Positions 32,389 through 40,434 of a stretch of 64,000 nt of DNA are shown here, in pieces. Each line of letters begins with the position of its first letter. The stretch's first letter is position 1. The translations under genes and the position numbers were made by a program. Under the pieces are notes generated by a model. It did no database searches. It was not told where the DNA came from and saw nothing but the letters and a program-made list of their open reading frames with translations. The DNA lies in NCBI RefSeq assembly GCF_003194585.1, contig NZ_QHKZ01000007.1, positions 62,001 to 126,000 of the forward strand, in the 5' to 3' direction. The DNA is from Nocardioides daejeonensis (GTDB lineage Bacteria; Actinomycetota; Actinomycetes; Propionibacteriales; Nocardioidaceae).

Positions 32389-32417
32389 GATCCCGACGCC
32401 AGGAGGGCGTCGGGATC
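32389..32417 (+). terminator. Hairpin between flhB and flhA
   Basis: A perfect 12-bp stem, 32389-32400 (GATCCCGACGCC) with 32406-32417, loop AGGAG, begins 1 nt after the flhB stop. It is placed to terminate flhB transcripts. Because it overlaps the expected start of the flhA transcript, it could also affect flhA expression. Confidence 0.6.
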
Positions 32418-32466
32418 GGCCACGGACGGCCAATTGCGACCCGACGCTCCAGGAAGGCGACGCGGA

Positions 32467-34512
32467 ATGCCCGTGAAGCAGCTCAACCAGCTCGCGGTGC
32501 CGATCGGCATCGTCTTCATCGTGGTGATGCTGGTCGTCCCGCTGCCGCCGGTCGTGCTGGACCTGCTGATCGCCCTCAACATCACCATCGCGCTGCTGGT
32601 GCTGCTGACCGCGATGTTCGTACGCCGCCCGCTGGATTTCGCCGCGTTCCCTGCCGTGATCCTGGTGATGACGCTCTTCCGGCTGGCGCTCAACGTGAGC
32701 GCGACCCGGCTGGTCCTGTTGGACGGCTATGCCGGCAAGGTGATCGACACCTTCGGGCACTTCGTGGTCGGCGGCTCCCTCATCGTGGGCCTGATCATCT
32801 TCGTGATCCTGCTGGTGATCCAGTTCGTGGTGATCACCAACGGCGCCGGGCGCGTCGCCGAGGTCGGTGCCCGTTTCACCCTCGATGCCATGCCCGGCAA
32901 GCAGATGGCCATCGACGCCGACCTCAACTCCGGTCTCATCGACGAGGAGGAGGCTCGGCGGCGTCGGGCCGAGGTGCATGCTGAGGCCGACTTCTACGGC
33001 GCGATGGACGGCGCCTCGAAGTTCGTGAAGGGCGACGCCATCGCGGCGATCGTGATCACCCTGATCAACCTGCTCGGCGGCTTCGGTGTCGGTGTCGCCC
33101 AGCTCGGCATGCCGATGGACGAGGCGGTGCAGACCTACAGCCTGCTGTCGGTCGGCGACGGCCTGGTCTCGCAGATCCCCGCGCTGCTGCTCTCGGTCGC
33201 GACCGGTCTCATCGTCACCCGCAACACGGGCGACGAGGACATGGGCTCCGACATCATGAAGCAGATCGGCGCCAACCGGATGCCGCTGCGCATCGCCGGC
33301 TTCGCGGCGTTCGGGCTCTGTCTGATCCCGGGCCTGCCCAAGATCCCGTTCCTCCTGGCGGGCGGGGCGATGCTGCTCGCCTCCTCACGGGTGGTCGACC
33401 CCGACCCGGAGACCGAGGCCGGCCCGCTCGCCGTCGAGGCGGCGGCGAACCCCGACGCTCCCGAGCTCATTGCCGCAGAGATCCAGGTGGATCCGCTCGG
33501 CCTCGAGCTCTCCGCCGACCTGATCGACCTCGTCGACACCGCCTCGGGCGGCGATCTGCTCGACCGCGTGAAGGCACTGCGCCGCAAGGTCGCCGGCGAC
33601 ATCGGCATCGTGGTTCCTCCGGTGCGCACCCGCGACAACCTCGAGCTGCCGCCCTCCACCTATGCGATCTCGCTCTTCGGCGTGGAGGTCGCCCGCGGCG
33701 AGGCCCCGCCCGGCACCGTGCTGGCGATCGGAGAGATGCTCGGCTCGCTTCCCGGGCAGCCGACCCGCGAGCCGGTCTTCGGGCTCGACGCCAAGTGGAT
33801 CCCGGCGAACCTGCGTCATCAGGCCGAGATCAGTGGGGCCACCGTGGTCGACCGCGCCTCGGTCATCACCACCCACCTGGCCGAGGTGGTCACCACGCAC
33901 GCCGGCCGGCTGTTGGGCCGCGAGGACGTGCGGCTGCTCACCGACGTCGTGAAGCGGACCCACCCGATCGTGATCGAGGAGCTCACCCCCGCCCAGCTGA
34001 CCCTGGGCGAGGTGCAGCGGGTGCTCCAGGCGCTGCTCGACGAGTCGGTGCCGGTGCGCGACCTGGTGCGGATCTTCGAGGCGATCTCGCTGCGGGCCCA
34101 GACGAGCAAGGACCCCGACGCCCTCGTCGATGCGGCCCGGGCCACCTTGGGTCCGGCTCTGGTGGCGCCGTACGTGCACGACGGCGCGGTGCACGTGATC
34201 AGCATCGACCCGCTCCTCGAGCAACGGATGCTGGAGGCGCTCCGGATCACCGATCAGGGCGCCGTCATCGCCCTCGACCCGGCACTGGGGCAGCACGTGC
34301 TCAGCGATGTCGCGCGGCTCGCCATGGAGGTGGAGAACCAGGGCATCCGCCCGGTGCTGGTCTGCTCGCCGCAGATCCGCACCGGCGTGCGGCGGATGCT
34401 CGCCGGCACCCTCGACCGGCTCCCGGTGCTCGCCTACAACGAGCTCTCCACCACCGCCGGCGTCCGCTCGGTGGGTGTCGTCGCCGGCACCCCCACCCTC
34501 ACGTCCAGCTGA
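32467..34512 (+). CDS. flhA: Flagellar export gate protein FlhA
   Basis: A 681-aa export-gate protein. Eight membrane helices occupy the first half, with the FHIPEP-family core VMTLFRLALNVSATRLVLL, GAMDGASKFVKGDAIAAIVIT and LLLSVATGLIVTR. The cytoplasmic half has TYAISLFGVEVARGEAPPGTVLAIG and ends VVAGTPTLTSS. ATG 32467 follows AGGAAGG. The stop overlaps the convergent hemE by 14 nt, which marks the end of the flagellar cluster. Confidence 0.97.
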   Translation: MPVKQLNQLAVPIGIVFIVVMLVVPLPPVVLDLLIALNITIALLVLLTAMFVRRPLDFAAFPAVILVMTLFRLALNVSATRLVLLDGYAGKVIDTFGHFVVGGSLIVGLIIFVILLVIQFVVITNGAGRVAEVGARFTLDAMPGKQMAIDADLNSGLIDEEEARRRRAEVHAEADFYGAMDGASKFVKGDAIAAIVITLINLLGGFGVGVAQLGMPMDEAVQTYSLLSVGDGLVSQIPALLLSVATGLIVTRNTGDEDMGSDIMKQIGANRMPLRIAGFAAFGLCLIPGLPKIPFLLAGGAMLLASSRVVDPDPETEAGPLAVEAAANPDAPELIAAEIQVDPLGLELSADLIDLVDTASGGDLLDRVKALRRKVAGDIGIVVPPVRTRDNLELPPSTYAISLFGVEVARGEAPPGTVLAIGEMLGSLPGQPTREPVFGLDAKWIPANLRHQAEISGATVVDRASVITTHLAEVVTTHAGRLLGREDVRLLTDVVKRTHPIVIEELTPAQLTLGEVQRVLQALLDESVPVRDLVRIFEAISLRAQTSKDPDALVDAARATLGPALVAPYVHDGAVHVISIDPLLEQRMLEALRITDQGAVIALDPALGQHVLSDVARLAMEVENQGIRPVLVCSPQIRTGVRRMLAGTLDRLPVLAYNELSTTAGVRSVGVVAGTPTLTSS

Positions 34513-35557
34513 GGCCGGGCTCGTAGCCCTGCACGAACTCAGTGAGCCGGGCGAGCTGGTCGGGGTCGGTCGAGGGGATGACACCGTGACCGAGGTTGAA
34601 GATGTGTCCCTTCGCCGCCCGGCCGGAGCGGATCACCGCAGCCGCACGCTCCAGCATCACCTCGGTAGGGGCGAAGACCAGGGTCGGGTCGAGGTTGCCC
34701 TGCACTGCGCGGTCGCCGACCTGGCCGATCGCCTGATCGAGCGGCGTACGCCAGTCGACTCCGACGACGTCGGCCCCGGCCTCCCCCATCGCTCCCAGCA
34801 GGTTGCTGGTGCCGACACCGAAGTGGATCCGGGGTACGCCGAGCGCCCCGGCCTCGCCGAGGACCCGGGCGGAGTACGGCATCACCGAGGCGCGATAGTC
34901 GTCGGGCGTGAGGGCTCCGGCCCAGGAGTCGAAGAGCTGGACTGCACTCGCACCGGCGGCCACCTGCACCGCGAGATAGGCGCTCGCGATCCCGGCGATC
35001 TTCTCCATCAGCGCCGCCCAGACCTCGGGTGCGCCGAACATCATCGCCTTGGTGCGGGCGTGGTCCTTGGAAGGGCCGCCCTCGACCAGGTAGGAGGCCA
35101 CGGTGAAGGGGGCGCCGGCGAAGCCGATCAGCGGCGTACCGCCGAGCTCGGCGACCAGCTGGCGCACCGCCTGGGTGATGAACGGGACGTGTTCGGGGGT
35201 GAGGTCGGGGATCGCCGCGACGTCATCGAGCGTGCGCACCGGCGAGGCCACCACCGGACCGACGCCGGCCACGATGTCGAGATCGACACCGACCGCCTTG
35301 AGTGGCAGCACGATGTCGGAGAAGAAGATCGCCGCGTCGACGCCGTACCGGCGCACCGGCTGCAGCGTGATCTCGGTGACCAGGTCGGCGTCCATGCAGG
35401 AGTCGAGCATCCCGATCCCCTCGCGCACCCGGAGGTACTCCGGCAGGGAACGTCCCGCCTGCCTCATGAACCACACCGGGGTGTGGCTCGGCTGCTCGCC
35501 GCGGGCGGCGCGCAGGAAAGCAGAGTCGGCCAGTCGAGGATCAACGGTCGCGGTCAC
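34499..35557 (-). CDS. hemE: Uroporphyrinogen decarboxylase
   Basis: A 352-aa enzyme of haem synthesis that converts uroporphyrinogen III to coproporphyrinogen III. The signature PVWFMRQAGRSLPEYLRVR is near residue 30, followed by ITLQPVRRYGVDAAIFFSDI, IGFAGAPFTVASYLVEGG and LGHGVIPSTDPDQ. GTG 35557 gives a normal N terminus, with AAGGATGG upstream; the open frame extends further but is Arg-rich and not coding-like. It is convergent with flhA and overlaps its end by 14 nt. Confidence 0.97.
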   Translation of the reverse strand: MTATVDPRLADSAFLRAARGEQPSHTPVWFMRQAGRSLPEYLRVREGIGMLDSCMDADLVTEITLQPVRRYGVDAAIFFSDIVLPLKAVGVDLDIVAGVGPVVASPVRTLDDVAAIPDLTPEHVPFITQAVRQLVAELGGTPLIGFAGAPFTVASYLVEGGPSKDHARTKAMMFGAPEVWAALMEKIAGIASAYLAVQVAAGASAVQLFDSWAGALTPDDYRASVMPYSARVLGEAGALGVPRIHFGVGTSNLLGAMGEAGADVVGVDWRTPLDQAIGQVGDRAVQGNLDPTLVFAPTEVMLERAAAVIRSGRAAKGHIFNLGHGVIPSTDPDQLARLTEFVQGYEPGLSWT

Positions 35558-35676
35558 CCGACCATCCTTGCAGGTCGTGCCGAAGGACTCCCGCGCCGTC
35601 GGCTCTGTCCGGTCTGTCCACCTCTCTGACGGCGTGGCACCTCCTCGACGCCGGGGCTGCGGCATACCCTGACGGC

Positions 35677-36300
35677 ATGGTCGTCCGTCAGGAGACGCGC
35701 CCGGAACGGGAGGCGTCACCCCAACCCGAGGTGTTCCGCACGGCCGCATCCTCCCTCCTCTCCGCCCGGCTCCGGCCCGAGGTGTCGGTGGAGCCGATGC
35801 CGGCGCCGCAGCGGATCGCCCCCTGGGCGACCGCGCTCTCCGCCGACGTGGAGGTCGACGACGAGGAGCTCGCAACCGGGCGGATCATCCTGCTGCACGA
35901 CCCCCACGGCAACGACGCCTGGGGCGGGACCTTCCGCTTCGTCAGCTACGTCCGGGCCGAGGTCGACCCGGTGCTGGCCACCGACCCGATGCTCGGCGCC
36001 GTCGGGTGGTCCTGGCTGACCGACGCACTCACCGCCCACGGCGCCGACCACAGCGCGCTCTCAGGCACCGTCACCCGGGTCTCGGTCGAGAACTTCGGCA
36101 CGATGGCCGAGGAGGAGACGACCGCTCAGGTGGAGATCCGTGCGTCCTGGACGCCGGACGTCGACGAGCGGGCCACGACGGCCGATCTGCGCCATCATGT
36201 CGAGGCTTGGGGGGAGCTGCTGTGCACCGCCGTCGGGCTGGAGCCGCTCCCGGAGGGGGTCACCATGATGGCGCCGCGGCGCGGGCAGCGCGGCTCGTGA
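35677..36300 (+). CDS. DUF3000 domain protein
   Basis: A 207-aa actinobacterial protein of unknown function. I recognise the DUF3000 pattern: FRTAASSLLSARLRPEVSVEPMPAPQRIAPWATALSADV, DPHGNDAWGGTFRFVSYVRAEV and VGWSWLTDAL. The family is typically found next to ribonuclease D, as here. A -10-like TACCCT (35665-35670) ends 6 nt before the ATG, so the mRNA is probably leaderless. The stop overlaps the next gene as GTGA. Confidence 0.85.
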   Translation: MVVRQETRPEREASPQPEVFRTAASSLLSARLRPEVSVEPMPAPQRIAPWATALSADVEVDDEELATGRIILLHDPHGNDAWGGTFRFVSYVRAEVDPVLATDPMLGAVGWSWLTDALTAHGADHSALSGTVTRVSVENFGTMAEEETTAQVEIRASWTPDVDERATTADLRHHVEAWGELLCTAVGLEPLPEGVTMMAPRRGQRGS

Positions 36301-37532
36301 CCGCTCCTGACGTCGACGACCAGCCGCCGGCTCCCCTGCTGACTCTGACGGACGGGCCGCAGCCTGTCGTCAACACCGACACCGAGCTCGCCGAGGTGTG
36401 TGCACGGTTCGCCGCCGGCACCGGCCCGGTGGCGATCGACGCCGAACGGGCGTCGGGCTACCGCTACTCCGCCCGCGCGTATCTGATCCAACTGCGTCGC
36501 GAGGGGTCCGGCACCGCGCTGGTCGACCCGACCGCCTTCGCCGACCTCACCGACCTCCAGGCGGCCACGGCCGGCGAGCAGTGGATCCTGCACGCTGCAA
36601 CGCAGGACCTCCCCTGTCTGCGCGAGGTCGGCCTCGACCCCAGCAGCCTCTTCGACACCGAGCTGGCAGGTCGGCTCCTGGGCTATCCGCGGGTGGGCCT
36701 GGCGACGCTCGTCGAGTCCCTGCTCGGGCTGCGGATGCGCAAGGAGCACTCGGCTGCCGACTGGTCCAAGCGCCCCCTCCCCGAGCCCTGGCTGGAGTAC
36801 GCCGCCCTCGACGTCGAGCCGCTCGTCGAGCTGCGCGCGCTGCTCACCGAGGAGCTCGAGTCCAGCGGGAAGGACGAGTGGGCCCGCCAGGAGTTCGCGC
36901 ATCTGCTCGGATTCCAGCCGACGGTGCGCGCCGAGCCCTGGCGGCGGACCTCGCAACTCCACCGGGTGCGCGGCCGGAGAGCCCTCGCCGCCGTGCGCGC
37001 GCTGTGGACGACCCGCGACACCATCGCGCGCGACCGCGACGTGACGCCGGGGCGGATCATTCCCGACTCCGCGATCATCGAGGCTGCTCTCGGGATGCCC
37101 GGATCGCGCGGTGCGCTGCTGTCGCTGCCCGGCTTCAAGGGGCGCGGTGCCGAGCGTTACGCCAACCGATGGATGACCGCGCTCCAGGAGGCAGCTGCCC
37201 TGCCCGAATCGGAGCTCCCTCATCGGAACCCCCGCAGCGACGGCCCGCCCGTTGCCCGCGCGTGGGCCGACAAGGACCCCGTCGCCAGTCAGCGCCTGAC
37301 CTTGGCCAAGGAGTCTTTCGCCGCCCTCTCCGAGGAGTGGAACACCCCGGCCGAGAACCTGCTCACGCCCGACACGATGCGACGCGTCCTCTGGACCCCT
37401 CCCGCCACCCGCGACGAGGCCGAGCTCAGCATCGAGATCCGCACCGCCCTACGTCACCTCGGCGCCCGCGCGTGGCAGATCGACCTCACCGCCCCGCTCC
37501 TCGTCGCCGCCGTGCTCGGCGCCGACACCTGA
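36297..37532 (+). CDS. Ribonuclease D-type exonuclease with HRDC domain
   Basis: A 411-aa 3'-5' exonuclease. DEDD-type motifs are VAIDAERASGYRYSAR (Asp, Glu), HAATQDLPCL (Asp) and YAALDVEPLVEL (Tyr/Asp). An HRDC domain follows (RRALAAVRALWTTRDTIARDRDVTPGRIIPDSAIIE), then a C-terminal helical region. It processes RNA 3' ends. The start GTG 36297 overlaps the DUF3000 stop, so the two are coupled. Confidence 0.93.
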   Translation: MTAPDVDDQPPAPLLTLTDGPQPVVNTDTELAEVCARFAAGTGPVAIDAERASGYRYSARAYLIQLRREGSGTALVDPTAFADLTDLQAATAGEQWILHAATQDLPCLREVGLDPSSLFDTELAGRLLGYPRVGLATLVESLLGLRMRKEHSAADWSKRPLPEPWLEYAALDVEPLVELRALLTEELESSGKDEWARQEFAHLLGFQPTVRAEPWRRTSQLHRVRGRRALAAVRALWTTRDTIARDRDVTPGRIIPDSAIIEAALGMPGSRGALLSLPGFKGRGAERYANRWMTALQEAAALPESELPHRNPRSDGPPVARAWADKDPVASQRLTLAKESFAALSEEWNTPAENLLTPDTMRRVLWTPPATRDEAELSIEIRTALRHLGARAWQIDLTAPLLVAAVLGADT

Positions 37533-37549
37533 CGCCCGGCGCGTGTGGA

Positions 37550-37569
37550 TTCCCCGCCCGGGCGGGGAA
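37550..37569. terminator. Bidirectional terminator between ribonuclease D and the solute-binding lipoprotein
   Basis: A perfect 20-bp palindrome (TTCCCCGCCC/GGGCGGGGAA) lies 17 nt after the ribonuclease D stop and is followed by CTTGTCTCTTGT on the plus strand. The flanking genes are convergent, so it can serve both. Confidence 0.7.
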
Positions 37570-37666
37570 CTTGTCTCTTGTAGGCCGTAGCTACGCACAC
37601 CAAGCAACAGTTTTCGTCACACAGTCGGGCGGCAGGCACCCCGCAAAGGGGGGACGGCGACACGCG

Positions 37667-39082
37667 TCAGTCGGCGCTGGGACTGGCCGAGGTGGGCGTG
37701 CTCGACGGGGTCTCCGCCGGCGACGAGCCGCTCGGGCTCTCCCCGTCGCCCGGAGCATCGCTGGGCGACTCCTCCTCCGGGGGCGACAGGATCCCCTTGG
37801 AGGTCTCGTCCAACTCCTCCGCTGCGGTCTTCAGGTCCTCCAGCACGCGGGCGTAGAAGAGGGCGTGCAACTGCCGGTGCAGGGCATCGTCGAGCGCGGC
37901 CCACGACTCCAGCGCGGGCGGTGTGACGATGTCGCGGATGCTGCGGTTGAAGACTTCGGCATGTGCCGGGAACTGGTCGCGCTGCAAGAACGAGTCGGAC
38001 TCGGCGACCTCGTTGTTGGCGGGCACGAGATAGCCGGCAGCAGCAACCTCGGCGACCGACTCGGGTGAGATCGCGTGCACGATGAAGTCGGCCGCAGCAG
38101 AGACACTCGTCGGGTTCGCCGACATGCAGAGACCGCTGACGTCGCCGATGGTGTGCTCGTTGTCGAGGGCCGGCATCGGCATCACGTCGAAGTTGAGGCT
38201 CGGCGTGCTGCGCAGCAGCGGCACCAGGTTGCGGTAGCCGGCGATCATGCCGAGCTTGCCGGTCGTGAACCGGTCGAGGGCCGACTCCTTGCGCAGCTGC
38301 TTGGGCGTGGGCGTGATCTGGTTGTCGCGCAACACGTCGAGCACCGTGCCGAGGGTCTTGAGCGTGTCCTCCTGCGCCAGCGCCAGGGAGGTGGGGGCGG
38401 CGTTGTCGTCGAAGAGCTCGCCGCCTCCGGAGTAGATGAACGGGGCGATCCCCTCGAGCGTCGGCTCGATGTGGACGCCCTTGGCTCCCGGTCGGCTCGC
38501 CGCGAACTGGGCTGCCGCGGTGAACTGCTCGAAGGTCCAGAAGTTGTAGGAGCGCGGCGCCGGAAGGTCCTCGGCACGCATCGCCTGCCAGTCGATCAGG
38601 TTGGTGTTGAAGTAGATGACCATCGGGGAGACGCCGTACGGCATGCACTGCAGCTGTGAGTTGCCGGAGAACGCCGCGATCGCGTCGCGCTTGTAGTCGT
38701 CGCCGAAGGAGATGCCGCGAGCGTCCAACAGTTCCTCGATGGGCTGGTTGAAGCCACCGTCCATCACGGTGCCGAGGTCGCGGCGCGAGAGCAGGTAGAT
38801 GTCGGGCGGGTTCTCGCCAGTGACCCGGTCGATGGCCTCCTCTTCGTTCTTCACCGCGTCGAGGGTGACCTTGACGGTCTCAGTGGAGGCGTTGAAGCGG
38901 TCCACCGTCTCCTGCATCGCCTCGACCTCCTCCTGCGGGCCGTAGGCCATGAAGGTCAGCTTCACCGGCTTCTTCGTCGTCCCGACCGGATCGTGGACCG
39001 GAGGGCCGCCATCGCTCTGGCAACCGACCACCAGCGTCCCGAGCAGCAGCAGCCCCGCTGCCATCGACAATCGTCGCCTCAC
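37667..39082 (-). CDS. Extracellular solute-binding lipoprotein (family 1 type)
   Basis: A 471-aa secreted lipoprotein. A signal peptide with lipobox (LLLGTLVVGCQSDGG, lipidated Cys about 21) is followed by a periplasmic-binding fold: VKLTFMAYGPQEEVEAMQETVDRFNAS, PPDIYLLSRRDLGTVMDGG and YGVSPMVIYFNTNLI. The last 45 residues are Ser/Pro/Glu-rich, like a wall-spanning tail. It resembles sugar-binding ABC components, but no permease or ATPase gene is adjacent, so the transporter partner is elsewhere or it acts as a sensor. GTG 39082 start. Confidence 0.85.
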   Translation of the reverse strand: MRRRLSMAAGLLLLGTLVVGCQSDGGPPVHDPVGTTKKPVKLTFMAYGPQEEVEAMQETVDRFNASTETVKVTLDAVKNEEEAIDRVTGENPPDIYLLSRRDLGTVMDGGFNQPIEELLDARGISFGDDYKRDAIAAFSGNSQLQCMPYGVSPMVIYFNTNLIDWQAMRAEDLPAPRSYNFWTFEQFTAAAQFAASRPGAKGVHIEPTLEGIAPFIYSGGGELFDDNAAPTSLALAQEDTLKTLGTVLDVLRDNQITPTPKQLRKESALDRFTTGKLGMIAGYRNLVPLLRSTPSLNFDVMPMPALDNEHTIGDVSGLCMSANPTSVSAAADFIVHAISPESVAEVAAAGYLVPANNEVAESDSFLQRDQFPAHAEVFNRSIRDIVTPPALESWAALDDALHRQLHALFYARVLEDLKTAAEELDETSKGILSPPEEESPSDAPGDGESPSGSSPAETPSSTPTSASPSAD

Positions 39083-39172
39083 GCCTGCACGCCTCTCGCT
39101 TCACCTACTTGCCGAGCCCACACGATATCGGGCCCGTCACCGGCCTACCCTCCACCGGCGTAGGAAAACGAC

Positions 39173-39568
39173 TCAGATCGGCAGATGCAGGCGGGCCGCG
39201 GCGACCACTGAGGCGAAGATCTCAGGTGCGAGCGCGGCGCCTTCACGCCGTACGCCGGCACGGGGGATCCGCAGCAGCCGGTTGAGCCGCACCTCGCTCG
39301 GCCGCCCCTCTCGGTCCCACGCTCCGACACCGACATCCATCCACAGCCGGCCGGCGAGCGCCTCCTGCTCCGCATCGCGATCGTGGTCTTGCGAGGTCAA
39401 CTGCAGTGCGAGCCAGTGGTCGCCGTCCTGGGCGAGCACGAGCACGGGACGGTCCTTCCCCTGCCGTGGGTCGTCCTCGTAGGGCACCCAAGCCCAGACG
39501 ACCTCACCGGGGTCGGGCTCTCCGTCGGCCTCCGGCGCATAGGTCGCTCGCGGTCCCTGGTCGGTCAT
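39173..39568 (-). CDS. PemK/MazF-fold protein without adjacent antitoxin
   Basis: A 131-aa protein. The PemK-like core is PDPGEVVWAWVPYEDDPRQGKDRPVLVLA followed by WLALQLTSQDH and SEVRLNRLLRIP. MazF/PemK enzymes cut mRNA. I see no antitoxin gene next to it; the next genes on the same strand are a 199-aa hypothetical protein upstream and the lipoprotein downstream. The fold is also found in non-toxin proteins, so toxicity is not implied. ATG 39568 chosen. Confidence 0.75.
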   Translation of the reverse strand: MTDQGPRATYAPEADGEPDPGEVVWAWVPYEDDPRQGKDRPVLVLAQDGDHWLALQLTSQDHDRDAEQEALAGRLWMDVGVGAWDREGRPSEVRLNRLLRIPRAGVRREGAALAPEIFASVVAAARLHLPI

Positions 39569-39810
39569 GACCCGCATGCTACGGCGCAGGCGGCCCGACT
39601 CACGTGTGCGGTGCTGCTGGCGGCGGCCGGACCAATCGCGGCAAGGATGCACATCCGGGTTGGTCACGGCGTTACCCTGGAACCGCACGTCGGGCCGCGG
39701 CAGCCCCGGGTCCCAAAATAAGCCGCTACGAGCGGCCACGCGCCGTGAGGCGCTCCCGGTCCGACGTGCTCCAAGCCCGCCAGACGCGCTCGAAAAGACG
39801 AGCCCGCGGC

Positions 39811-40410
39811 TCAGCCGGCCAACTCCAGGCGGGCAGCCTGCTCCAGCTGATCGGCCATCTCGGCCATCAGAGCCGCCGGTCCCCGGCGCGCGGGTACGCC
39901 GCCACCCACCGGCTCCGTTCCGCGGCCGGCAGCCACGACACGGGCGAAGGCCGCTGCCCTCAGCAGTACGTCGCCGAACTCCGAGTGCGCGATCCCGCGC
40001 AGCACCTGGTCGACCATCGCCCGCAGCTCCTCGGGACCGGGCGGCTCGGCGACCCCCGCGACCACGTGGTCGGCCTGCGCTATGTGCCGGCCGGCGTCGA
40101 ACTGACGCGCGGCCTCGAGCGGCTGAGCATGCACCCACTCGCGCAACAGATAGAGCCGCCACAGCGAGCCGGCAGAGGTGGTCGGCGGTGCCGCGGCCCA
40201 CAGCTCGGCCAATGCCTCGAGTCCCTCGTCCTCAGCCAGGTGCACCAAGCGCTCGACGAGCTCGGCGTCGTCCGACCCACGCGCACCACGCACCAGCAGC
40301 TCCGCCGTACGCTCGGCCAGCTCGGCGACGACTGCTGGGTCGGCAGCGCCCTCGATGGCGTCGAAGAAGGCCTCGCCAGGCGTCGTCGGGCGGTGGTGGG
40401 GTCGAGTCAC
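39811..40410 (-). CDS. Hypothetical helical protein next to hrpA
   Basis: A 199-aa Ala/Glu-rich helical protein I do not recognise. Visible segments are GEAFFDAIEGAADPAVVAELAERTAELLVRGARGS, LYLLREWVHAQPLEAARQFDAGRHIAQADHVVAG and a C-terminal AALMAEMADQLEQAARLELAG. It is read directly after hrpA on the minus strand (24-nt gap) and could be co-transcribed. No signal or membrane segment. The 242 bp between it and the PemK-like gene hold small hairpins (e.g. GCCGCTACGAGCGGC near 39722) and nothing else I can identify. Confidence 0.7.
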   Translation of the reverse strand: MTRPHHRPTTPGEAFFDAIEGAADPAVVAELAERTAELLVRGARGSDDAELVERLVHLAEDEGLEALAELWAAAPPTTSAGSLWRLYLLREWVHAQPLEAARQFDAGRHIAQADHVVAGVAEPPGPEELRAMVDQVLRGIAHSEFGDVLLRAAAFARVVAAGRGTEPVGGGVPARRGPAALMAEMADQLEQAARLELAG

Positions 40411-40434
40411 CCCGCCACACTACGTCCCCCTACG

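Noticed and set aside
35722..35875. Upstream extension of hemE past GTG 35557
   Set aside because: The extension is Arg/Pro-rich, runs antisense into the DUF3000 gene and is not part of HemE proteins.
39569..39810. Possible tRNA or structured RNA with small hairpins in the gap upstream of the PemK-like gene
   Set aside because: The hairpins (5-6 bp) do not assemble into a cloverleaf or any known riboswitch pattern that I can identify.
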